This document shows, in pieces, positions 22,051 through 33,159 of a stretch of 64,000 bases of DNA. Each line of letters starts with the position of its first letter. Within the stretch, counting starts at the first letter, position 1. The notes under the pieces were generated by a model. It saw only the letters and a program-made list of their open reading frames with translations, was not told where the DNA came from and did no database searches. The stretch lies in NCBI GenBank assembly GCA_013399855.1, contig VXAY01006688.1, positions 1,168,826-1,232,825 of the forward strand, read 5' to 3'. This stretch comes from Oxyruncus cristatus. Taxonomy: Eukaryota; Chordata; Aves; Passeriformes; Cotingidae. The position numbers and the translations under genes are program-made.

Positions 22051-25000
22051 GGAAAAATCTGTGGGAATCTTTCTGTGTGTACATTACGAAGCTACTAGGC
22101 CTTTACACTGATAATTTAAAACCAGCTAAGCACATGTGCACAAATGGGAAAATATGAGTAATTTGGTTTCATATGCTTTCCAGCTTCTTGCTGTATAGAT
22201 GGACGCTGAGCCCTGAATGCTGAACTCCTGAGTACCTCTGCAGGGCTGACAGACCTTTCCAGGGATGTAGCATGGCTCTTGCAGAAGATAAAGCCACGCT
22301 ATGGCATACTCTTATGGCAGGACCTTTCTAGGCAAGGAATCCCTAGGTTGAAAGCTGCTGCTGATGTTTATTCTCTTGAAAAGGTCCAGCCAAGTGCCTG
22401 GTGGAGGCACATAACTGAGTGATTTCCCTGGCAGCAGCATTTTGCTCTTGCTTTCAGATGAGTTTTCCAGTGAGGGAGCTGTTGGTGCTCACTGACAGGA
22501 GCATCCCTGCTCGCTGTGCTCCAGGAGGCAGCCAGCACGTGTGCAAGGGGAGCAAGGCCCCTTTTGTGAGACCCAGCCAAGCAGCCTGATTTTAACATTA
22601 CAAAAGCCACAGAGTGCTGTAGGAGCTGAGGTCCCATTTGCAAAAGGAGCTTTCAGCTTTGACTCATAAACTCTGATAATTCATGCAGGGGTAATTTAGC
22701 ACAACCAGCTGCCTGCACAGCCCCAGAGTCAACGGCTGTGGCTCTGGAGCAGAAGTGGTGTGCCTGCCATACAACCAGCCCCTGCTCCCTGCTCAGTGCA
22801 GGGTGTTCAGCTACCCTGGACTTCACTTAACACCAATAGATGGACAGGAAGCTGGGGGTGCTGGTGCACTCCAGGTTGGGTTTAACCTGTAGGGCTGAAG
22901 GGGTGATACCACCCAGCTTTGCTAGTTAGTACTGTTCTCCAACCATTTCTGCTAAGTCAGATAGGTGTCATGAATTATATCCCTCAGGCACACAGGGTCA
23001 GCCTTCAAAAAGATGTGTGAATCTGCAATGTAAACAGGTGACTGCGCATTAAGAGTTGCTTTACTCTTCAAGTCTGGTGTGCATTGGTTTCAGCAGACTT
23101 GGTCTTTACAAAAGCTCTGTGCCAGCTGGCACCTAGAACCCCTTGGCATCAACAGGACTTGACTAAAGACCTCTTAATCCTAGTAGCACTCTACACCTTT
23201 AGGAAATTAAACCTCATTGCAGATGTAGACTGGAGGAGGTTAAACCTCATGGAAGGTGAGTCCAACTGCCTGTGGAGCCGATGTGGCTAGGACACACTGA
23301 ATTCTCTGGCTGGTGGCAGGCGGGATGCTGTGGTTAGCATCACGTTGACTGGCAGCTGGCTCTTCGCTCCTAATAAGGAGGTGCAGCTGGGTTAATTGAA
23401 GGCAGCTTTCAGCACCAAACAATGCTTGAACGTGCTCCATGGTAGCTGCTGTGAGACAGCACAACTGCTCTGCCCCACACCATACTCTGTGTGGGTGAGA
23501 GGGACATTAATGTTAGGAAAACTGGTCAGCCTATTACACAACCGGGTGACAGGCGTTTGTTTCTGTGTCAGCTGCCACATAGCCAGCACACTGAGGACCC
23601 ACAAACCTTCAGAGATGAACCTGGAAGGTACTTATGCTACAAGCCAACAGACTGAGTGTCTTCTTGTGTTGGCAGCTGCCTTGCATGGAAACCTACAACG
23701 CACAGCATCTTGGCAGCAGGCTGACAACATTCTTCAATGACCTCTGGTAATGTGTTTGCAAAGGGTGAAAGCACATCTGTAAAATGTACTGCCTCTGGTT
23801 CTGTGCTGTGGTCCAAAACAAGCTATTGAGCAGCTGAAGCTCTTGAAGGATCACATAACGAGGTACTAAGCTCTCCTTTAATAATTCTTCAGGCCTTAAA
23901 AAGCTATTTATAGATCTCCCATTTACCAAATGTATGATTTCACTACATAGCGTGGCTTCCATTTGGTTGCATTACCATTCTCAGCAAGACATCTACAACT
24001 GTTTTACAGCCCTAAACCCTCCTGGAGAAACTCGGCTAAGCTTGATGAGCTTGGGGAAGGTCATTCCACTTCCTCTGATATTGTTGCAACATTCATGAAT
24101 TCTCTATTCCTTGTGGCACTTGCCCTCCATTTTGGGAGTGTAGGAACCTGAGATCCTCCAAGCTTTTGGAGACAACACCATTACTTCTTGAAAAAATAAA
24201 AATAAGCTTGTGAGCCTCAATTACATATTTCTAACAACTCAGTGAATTATTTTAAGGCTTATGCTGGCTTTTTAAATTAAGTAACATGTACATTAGGAAG
24301 AAGACCTCATATACCACTGACCAAATGACTTCCAAATTTTTAAATCTACTTATTTCTACAAGGAAATGTCTTCTCTCTTTTTAAACATGGAAATACTAAA
24401 CAGAATAGAAATAGTCTTTTTCTCAAAATAATAATATAAAGAAATGACAAAGAATATTTAATGTGTATAAAGCACATTTCTGGAGAAAAAAAAAACAAAG
24501 GATACATTTTTCAGCCCTGTTTAACATCTTACACAAATAATAGGAATTGGTCTTCCATTTGTCTCTGTCTTTTTGAGGCCCTTAAAGTGTTTAGCTGTTA
24601 CTTGCTGAATTGAAAACATAGGCTTTGACCAGAGGCTGGGTGGTGTCACTTGTCTGGCAGCAGATGTCACAGCAAGGGCCAGATTTTCACTACACTACCA
24701 CAAGACAGTTCAAACTGCATTTAATTAGTGGGTACCAAATACTGCTGCCTGCCTTCTCTTAAAAGCCCAGGACATAGCCACGGGTAAACATTTAACCAAA
24801 CAGGACATGATGAACTTGAGTTTTCATCAGCTACCTCAGCTGGTCCCCCTCAGCCTCCTGCACCAACATCTGGGCCAGCTGCACACCCCTCCTTGGTGCT
24901 GGGGTAAGAGCGGTGGTGGCCAGGCTGAAAAAGACGGGCATGAGAATACCAGGTCACTCAACAATTTTGTCTTTCCTAGCTCTGAGAGGCAGCTCTTCCT

Positions 25001-26905
25001 CCCCCATGGTGTCAGACAATGAAGAAGTTATGGTGACAATCTCCATGTGTTTGATGTTCCTCCCTTTCCACAGACACGATGTGCTGCCTTGCAACCTCCA
25101 CATATCTCCAGCCTCCCATGGGAACCTGTTCATGTTAAGCTGGGAGTACTCCTGTGGCCTGCAAAATTACAGCAGTGATTATGGTGACCTGAAGCTTGAC
25201 AGAGCAGAGAACAGTGCTAAGCCCTTATACTGCCCATGGTAACGAGTTAAGTCCCTCCCTCGAGTGCAAGGAGTGGTTCTGTGCGAAACCCCCAGCTGAA
25301 CAGCCAGCATAGGGTCATGGATTACTTTTGAAAGGTGACATCTCTTTAAGCTGTGAAGCCATCCCCTCACCTCAAACATGGGGGAAACATGGAGAAGACA
25401 AGTGATATGCAGATATACAGAAAGGACAATGAAGTGGACGAAAAGATGACAAGGAAGGAAACTGGTGTTCTGCAGCTCGGGAAGAGAGGACTGCGAACAT
25501 CAGCAAATGGAGTGGGGGAATGCAGGGCAGGTATCATTTCTAGTCTGTTGGGGTTTGATAACATAGTGCAAGACCTCAAAGGCTGTTAATCTTTATTTTC
25601 ATTTAAGTAAAAAACTAAAAGCAGCAGAAAGCGTTCTTTCTGAGGCTTAACAACTGGTAACAACCTAACTACTGGCTAAAACTTCCGGAGCTGTTTGTGC
25701 AGGCCCCTGTGAGCGAGCGCCTCCTCTTGCTGCAGCTTCCCGGGCACCCTCCTCATTCCCACCTCCAGCTATGTCCTCCACATCTCTTTCCATTTCTTCC
25801 AGTTCTCACAAAAGTCCTGTTCCCAAAAGACAAGCTTTCCCCTCGAGAGATTTCCTCCCAGTGCCAAACTTCCATTTTGGATCAATAGAAGCTTTGCCCA
25901 TGCTAGTAGGAGCAGGAGTCTATGAAATAACCATCACCAGCCACGGAGCTGACGTAACCCAAAAGTGATTTTCTTGGGATCCTATTGAAGTGCAGCCACA
26001 ACTGACGATCCGTCCTCAGTTTCCTGAGCATGTAGCTGGTGGTTTCCTGAAAAGGAGGCCATTCAATCCCAAGTTTACTGGCACAGCAGGGCTGGGGGTG
26101 AGTCTGAGAGCCATAAGAAAAAGAACTGCAGAAGCTGGCAGAGGACACTGAAGGGTTTTTTGGTTAAATCTGAAATTTTGTCATAATCACAAGAGGACTG
26201 AATTCTCCTCTGAACACCTTCTCCTCAAAATACAAAGATATTTCAAATACCTCCATGAAGGGAAGTTAGTAACTTCATATACTCCTAATCAGAACCTGCT
26301 TTCATGATACTGCTAAGCAAAAAAAGGTGTGAGATTTCCAAATGACAGTCACAGTGGTAACTTAACTGTATGTACAGGCCCACAATGACGTGCGTAGCAC
26401 TACAGCAAACAGCTACCTACTCACGGTATAATATCAATATATTTCATAAAAATCGGTGATCTGATAATCTGCCTCCCAGGGCTGTTGCAAGCCTTAATTT
26501 AACCCTTGAAAAACCTCAGAGGAAAGAGGCTTCACAATGTTTTCAAGCTCTAGACATAAAAGTGGAGGGAAAAAAACCCCAAACCACCAACTGTGCAAAT
26601 CAACCAAATAACAGTCAAGCTGTCACCTAAGATTTTCATTTGGAGGTGAAACCATTTGCATTTTTATCTGTCATGTATGTGCAAGACAAATAACAGTATG
26701 CATTTATGCTGTCCCTTCAGGGAATTAATAAATCTCAAAACACCTTAAAATGCACATGATCGGCCCTGTGGAAATGGTATTACAAATCGTCACAGGGAAG
26801 AGATGCATCAACCATCTTCATGAGAAACAAAAACAGCTAACAGTGCACAGTGTGGGTTTGGTTATTCAGTTAATCTGTCTGCAATTGACCAATTTTCTGC
26901 CTCTG

Positions 26906-26937
26906 AATATGCATATATATATACACACACATATAAC
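26906..26937. repeat. Short AT/AC dinucleotide repeat
   Basis: ATATGCATATATATATACAC and further ACACACATATA form an imperfect alternating purine-pyrimidine run of about 30 bp. It overlaps a short open frame that is not considered real. Confidence 0.85.
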
Positions 26938-27226
26938 TGTTCTTAGGTCAAACACTAATTGGGGCTACCTTATATTATGGGTGGAAAGACAACAGATCAG
27001 TTTTTAAACAGAGAAAATAAGAAACTCATGTTTCAGTCACATTGCAACTCGAAGCCAAGAGAAGCCAAAAAATTTAAAGATATTGGCTAAGTCCCACAGA
27101 ATGTTTGAAAAGCCAACTTTTAGCCCCAAGTGAATTTCTTCACGGAGTTATAAGTCCCTAAACTTGCCTTTTAAATGTTACTTGCTGACACAACTTTAAT
27201 CACAATGCTGCAAAAGCTATATATAC

Positions 27227-27257
27227 ATAATAACAATAATAATAATAATAAAATAAA
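27227..27257. repeat. (AAT)n microsatellite
   Basis: About nine AAT-type units with one AAC interruption, ending in AAAATAAATG. Minor simple repeat. Confidence 0.93.
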
Positions 27258-29583
27258 TGTTTCCAGTGTTCAGAACTTTTCAGAACTCCTGCAGCTAGCT
27301 GCATCTGAAATAAAATATTTAGGGAAGAGCAATTTAACTTGGCTGTGGTGAGTAAAGGTAGTATATGCAGCACTAGTTCTGTCTGAATAGTGAAGAAAAA
27401 AAAACAAAAGCAAGAATACACACAGTAAAAATTCAATTCTAATGACAACAAATATTCGTCCATTTGCAATGCTGTTAGTTAAATGTTAGCGCACAGAGCA
27501 AGGACCGTGTACCATGACTCTTGGGGTCTTTATCTCAGTCTCACACGGGTCTGTTCCCAGAGCTGGAAATTAGTATAAAATGCTTTAAAGCCCATGCTTG
27601 AAGGGTCCTACGTGCAAAGCATTGCTGGCGTGGACTAACATTTTAAAAAAGCTTAAGAGATTTGTCCCAAACAAGGAGATTGTAAAGCCAGGATTTTCTT
27701 CGTATCTGAATATGACTGAACAACCTGTACTCTGTTACCTTGATACTCTCCCACTCTGCGATTTTCACGGTCATACAACCAGTGAGAGACTTTTCACCCC
27801 AGAGCTGACAAATTTCTGAGCGCTCTCAAAACCCTGGGACTTCACTGGAGTCTTGATTCCCAAATATTTCTGAAAATGAGGCTTCTTTTTAATTGTCCTA
27901 CAGCATTTCTCATGCCAGAAACATCTGGGAAAGGCAAGAGCTGACAAAAAAAGCACCAACTTTTTTTTTTTCTTTTCACTCTCTTGCACATTGTTTGAGA
28001 AAGGTTTAAGGCTAAAATAAACTTCTCTGAAGCAACGTGCAGTTCACAGACAATGGCAGCAGCTGCAGATAACAGAAGTTCATTCCTGTTTATTATATTC
28101 ATTAAAACTGAAGGGAGAACTGTGGCAGCACCAACTTAATGGTCATCTGAACATAATTATTAAGAAAGCATTGTTCTTTGGAAAGATGCAAAGTGTCAGA
28201 CGGAACTTCACACCCTTGTCATAAAACCCCCACTTATTTCCTACGATTAATTGGATTAAATGGGCATTGTAGGATCGGAGGTGGAGGGAAATGGGTTAAT
28301 GAGCATGTGTAGGAGGCAAATGACACTGGAAACTCAGTGTGTCTAGAGAGAGTGGGCAGAGGAAACAAAATCAGATGTGAGCAAATTTCTGGAAAGGAAT
28401 CGGGCCGACAAAACTCATGAGACAGCACTTTGTGTTCTGATCATCCTTGAAAAGTATGAAAAGCAAAACTCTGGCCAGTTTACACATGTGTTTCAAACAA
28501 CAAGTTGAGAGAGAAACAAAACCCAACCATGAATCAAAGCACTGCATTGACAGCCACAAAGCAAACTTCTTTTGGAATCCAGCCACATCCTTGTATCCTA
28601 CAGCCTGTGCCATGCAGGCGTTCCCGTGGTGCCTTTTGATGCCATGAAATTTCCTCCACCTTGCTAAAAGCAGGGCAATTCCTCTTTGTAAGCCCCAGTG
28701 AGGCCCCTCACTGTCAGTCTGTCTTTTCTTTAGTTGCCTTTCCATTTCCAAATTGATGTTCACTGCCTTGTACCGGTTGTCTGATGTTAAAGGTGGATGC
28801 AGTTCTCACTGCTCCCTGTAAGTAGGCTCGATGCCAAGAGCAACACATGGGTTGGACTCCCCCACCTCCTCATGCAGGCAGCGGGTAGATTTGCTGTTCC
28901 GGCTCTTTTGGGTCAGTGTATGAGCTCCTGTGGCTGCACCTGGAATCTGGGTGTCCCTCCATGGGCAGGTGTGGATGATAAGTAATTCTTGCATCTATAG
29001 GCCACCCCTCAGCTTTTCCATCAGCCAATGCTCCGCAGTGGACAGATCTATGGGGCAGCAGTGGGGAACAGCATTACTCTGTACAGACACCACATCCCAC
29101 GGTTCAGGATCTGTATGTGAACCTGCCAACCACAGATATGCAGCACGATACGTGACAGAGTGTTGTGTGGGGCTACAAGCTCAACCAGGAATTCCACTCC
29201 CTTCTCAGCCAGGACCCCCACTGATTCCTGTGAATGTTTTATGCTTCAGAGAAGGAACTATTGAGTTGTTCCTGGGCTGTAAAACTTATTTTCCTTAGCT
29301 GCTAAAAAAAAAATGACCTTCAGACTTGAGCTGGCCAACGCCAACCCCCATTCCACAGCTATTCCCAATGTTCACTGGTATATGACTGCAAAAGCAAATT
29401 ACTGGACCCTTTGGAAAAATACATTTTACCTTTCAGCAGAAAGAACAGTGATTCTTTAACAAAATGTACTCCCTTTTTTGAGGCTGATCTTCCTTTGTGC
29501 AAAGCTGTCTTTTCCTGTAAGTACCAGGGATTTTTTGTACAAGGATAATTGGTCTCGCCTTTCACTCTTATATTAGCTGGTAA

Positions 29584-29597
29584 TTTTTTTTTTTTTT
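29584..29597. repeat. Poly-T run (14 T)
   Basis: Fourteen T residues between TAA and AATTG. No attached retroposon body is recognised on either strand. Confidence 0.9.
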
Positions 29598-30837
29598 AAT
29601 TGAAATTTACTCCTGCTAGTCCTCACACACACCATTTTGTGCATCTAAGCCAAGATCCAAAACCCACTTCTTCAGCCTGGTCTCCCAGTGGAATGATGTT
29701 TATACGACTGTGCTGCCCATCTGCTTGTCCAATTGCCTTTTCATCCCTTCCAGGACCTTTAGAGAACTTGGATAATTTTACCTAGTGGGAGGCTGGAGTC
29801 TGAGTGGTCACAGCTGAAGCTCTAGGAGGGCTTCCAAGTGCCTCTGAATGACCCTCATGGCCCCTCCTGACAATGCACCTAGAGAAAACCTAGGCATGCA
29901 TCACTCCCCACTCTGCTGCTGATCCCCTGGCACCACTGCAAGGGCCACAGGCTGTCCCCAGACAGGTCCCCCATCAGATGGCTGGAGAGGCAGAACTTGG
30001 GGGTGGCTCCTCAGGTACTTTAGAAAATCTGAACAAATAAAACTCTTGCATCTGCGTTTGCTTTGGGTTTATCTCATCCGTCAGGTCGTACAAAATTCTG
30101 CTTGCCCCAGCAATACGAGAGAGGAGAATGCATTCCTCCACTCAGCCGGATTTGCAGGGAGCCTAGCCGTCGTCACTACTTTTGGCCTTCTCACTGGATC
30201 TCAGGAAGTCATTATATGTTATACAAGTAATTAACCGTGCTAAATGCCGGGTGATCCCTAATTCCTTGCTGCCTTTGCTTACTGAGTTGGGTGTTGACAG
30301 TACTTGGAGCAAGAGACCCATACACAGAATGTAAAACTAAACCAAAAGCTCTGGTTAGGGTTCAGATTTTAGGAAATTATAGATTGCAGTCCAAAACTTT
30401 CTGCTTTGAGCTGCTCTGTAGTCTGTGTGTTTCACAGCTCTGGGGAATAAGAATTCTTTTGCCATAATTCTTTCATACATGCAGAAGTGGGAAATTCACC
30501 TTTCAGTCCTTCTGAAAGCACCCTCTGTGCTCCACACGCCAATTAGTGCTTCTGAAGGCTGCTATAATGCTGGAAAATTGCCAGTCAGACTCAGAGAAGG
30601 GCATCACCTGTATAACAATCTCTAAGTGACCAAAGCTTGCTGAAGTAGATATGTACCTGTCTTCCCAGTAAAATGCCCTTCTCAGATTGTGTGTTACGGT
30701 CTCTGCCAAAACTAACGCAAGTTTTTCAGCGGCATCCAAAAATTTCTCAATGTGAAAAGCAGAAATTTATCACGTTTATTTTACACCATTTAAACCATCT
30801 CACTCACAAGCTAAGTAAATTGTGGGCAGAGCTGAAT

Positions 30838-31055
30838 GGGTGCCAAAAGAAGAAGTGGGTTCAAAAAGCGAATGGACAAGTTCAGAGGGGACTGACTTGG
30901 TGGTGCCCACAGCTGGTCTCAGTGTGTTGGCAAATGTTTACCAAGGCAGTGATCATCTAATCTCCTACACTCTGGTCTAAATATTCACTCCTGGTCATTA
31001 CTAGACATAGGGACTGGGTTAGATGGACCTTTTGCTTGCTGCCTCCAGGGGTATC
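30838..31055 (+). mobile_element. Old reptile-type CR1, 3-prime end
   Basis: GCCAAAAG, GTGGGTTCAAAAAGCGAA and TGGACAAGTTCA at about 30842-30885, followed about 130 bp later by GACTGGGTTAGATGGACCTT, match the order of the 3-prime end of the old CR1 lineage best known from turtles and crocodilians (GGGTTCAAAAAG.. then ACTGGGCTAGATGGACC). The middle is badly eroded. This layer is clearly different from the bird-type octamer-tailed CR1 copies elsewhere in the window. A second, longer member lies at 59610-60590. Confidence 0.68.
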
Positions 31056-33134
31056 CCTGTGTACAGTAAAGTAAATCCTGCCGCAGGTTGTCATAGTCAA
31101 ATGAGTTCATGACTTCTTGAAAGAAAAAAAATCAAAGAAACATCTGAAATTAGGGCTCACTTTCCACAAAGGTAGTGAGGGGAATGTTTTTCAAACTATC
31201 ATCTGAATTCCCTCCAGTAAAAATGGAAGTATTTTAAAATTTTATTTTTTATTTATTTTATTTAATTTTTTTATTTTATCTGCAAGTCATAGCCAACAGG
31301 TCTCTGGGTACTTAAAAAGAAATATTTAAAATTTCAATAATGTATTAATAAACTGAGGAGATAAAAACTTCTTCAGTAACTCACACATTGCTTCTATTGA
31401 CTTAAGTAAAAAGGGACTACATTTTAGAGAATACTTTCAAGAAAAATGTAATTTCATTCTCTTTTTCAAAGGGAATATTGGGTATTTTTGTTCCTTTATA
31501 ATTCATTTTATTCAGACAGTGTTCTTATATTAATATAATTTAAATACAGTGTATTTTTATTTAAAATAAACCTGTTTACATTACATTTAAAATCTTGACA
31601 TCTTTCAAGAGACAATTAAGCCATTTATTCCTCTAATTTAAATTAAACACAAATAGCTTTCAGGCAGTGCATGCTGTTGCTGAAGTTTTAAGAAAGCAAA
31701 ACAACAGGCTTCGGGGAAGTCACTTGCTGAGCACCTGGAACAAGAACTCGCTGAAGTGATAAACCAGTGCTTGACAGCTGCAACTTGTTCTGCAGGTGCA
31801 GAAAGCACTTCTTCCTCTCAGTTCCTTCAGCTTAGTTCAGTTCAGTAGTTACTTCACTCAATGCTAAGAAACCACTTGAGAAATGAAAAAAAAAAAAAAA
31901 AAGTAAACCAAGTTTCCCCCTCTAGTCAAGGAATAAAAACTACATACAAGATATCTGCATCCACGAGTTCAAGTGTGAAATTGAAAGACAAGATGGCCTG
32001 AAATAATCTGTCCAATCCATCCCTAAAGATATGCTTTCTATCATTTAATACATTAAGTAGGTTTTAAAAAATGGATTATTTTTACATTTTTATTCTTGAA
32101 TTATCTATCATATTCCCATAATAACAGGCAACTTATTATGGCATTCTAAATGATTTTTTGTATTCTGACTCTGTGTATGTGCCATTTGATAAAATTACCA
32201 GAAAAATGTCCATAATAAAAATGGCTTTATTTCATAGCGTTATCTTTTACAGATAACATTAAAATTTGAATATATATGTGGTAAAGTATGCTATGGCTTT
32301 AATGTGTATGTATTAAATATCCTCTAAATTGTTAAACTGCCCCCAATTTTAGCGTAAAATCCATTATTAGCTGCACATCAATGTATTTTGTTATGAAACA
32401 ATGACTTTAACTTTCCATTTGGAAAATATGTAAATTATACAAAGTAAATCAAGACCTAAAAAAGATTATCTAAATTGAAGGGGTTTACTTGCTAATTTAA
32501 ATCCCAATTGCAACCAGTACCTTAACTCATTCTCTCTTACATGGATACATTAATAATGGCAAATCTTTATCTTATAAGAGACCAAATTTCCAACAAATAA
32601 GTAAGACAGAATTTATAAAAAACCTTAACAAGATGAGCTCAAAATTGTCGTGTCTTACTTTCTACCACTGGCTATGAAAGAAATCCTTGAAGGAATGAAC
32701 TTATGTTATAGTGGAAAATACATGAAGAATAATAGTTATGCAGTTGATTCTATATTAAAGACTTAAAAATGAATATGCAGAAAAGGGGAAAATAACATTT
32801 TCAAATTTATTTGGGGAATGTGGAGATGCTGGCTTAAGGGATAAAAAAGCTCTACATGGACTTTGCTTCTGTTGCATGGTATTAAGAGTCAGCTCACAGA
32901 GAAAGAAGAAAAGGCGGTGATTTAAAAAACTATTTCCCCACTGCAAAACTTTATTATCCAGAAATGTGTGCATGAGAATTTAAAGCTGCTACATCTTTTC
33001 CTTTCACTGTTTCATAAATCACTTGCTTCTGATCTCACAAACACTTCTTGCTTCCTTACAACTTGCAGCACTTGTTTTTTTCACTGCAGCTGCAAAATCT
33101 ATAACTCCAAAGTCATCAAGGCACTGCCCTTTGA
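31056..33134. other. AT-rich, nearly repeat-free non-coding block
   Basis: Very AT-rich sequence, with a T/A simple patch at 31233-31280 and a 17-A run at 31886-31902. No transposon signature is seen over about 2 kb although the sequence is compositionally extreme. No coding frame is supported. Such blocks can be conserved regulatory DNA or simply low-GC intergenic sequence; the sequence alone does not decide. Confidence 0.5.
31886..31902. repeat. Poly-A run (17 A)
   Basis: Seventeen A residues after GAAATG and before GTAAACC. No retroposon body is recognised next to it. Confidence 0.9.
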
Positions 33135-33159
33135 GGGGCGAGGGGGAGGAGGGAGGGGG
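33135..33159 (+). other. Putative G-quadruplex motif
   Basis: Four G-runs (GGGG, GGGGG, GGG, GGGGG) are separated by loops of 3, 4 and 1 nt within 25 bp, fitting the G3+N1-7 rule on the plus strand. It sits in otherwise unremarkable sequence just right of the AT-rich block. No promoter or CpG island is evident beside it. Confidence 0.75.

Larger units (their letters stand above)
21188..26905. other. Unique non-coding stretch with small simple repeats
   Basis: No gene is recognised. A perfect 14-bp tandem duplication lies at 21615-21642, and a 16-A run lies at 22035-22050. AT-rich sequence is present at 24180-24530. A 14-bp match to CR1 (CTGGGGGTGCTGGT, near 22853) is too short to call. Open frames are at most about 114 codons. 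Confidence 0.55.
26938..30837. other. Unique non-coding stretch
   Basis: Contains an AAT microsatellite at 27227-27257 and a T run at 29584-29597. No gene, CR1 end or RNA gene is recognised. Open frames reach about 130 codons (28763 to 28371, minus strand) without family features. Confidence 0.55.

Noticed and set aside
22845..22885. CR1-like phrase CTGGGGGTGCTGGT
   Set aside because: Only 14 bp matches the CR1 ORF2 region and neither flank continues the alignment.
24045..24090. MIR-like phrase CTTGGGGAAGGTCATTCC
   Set aside because: Resembles the MIR CTTGGGCAAGTCACTT word but no other MIR landmark is nearby.
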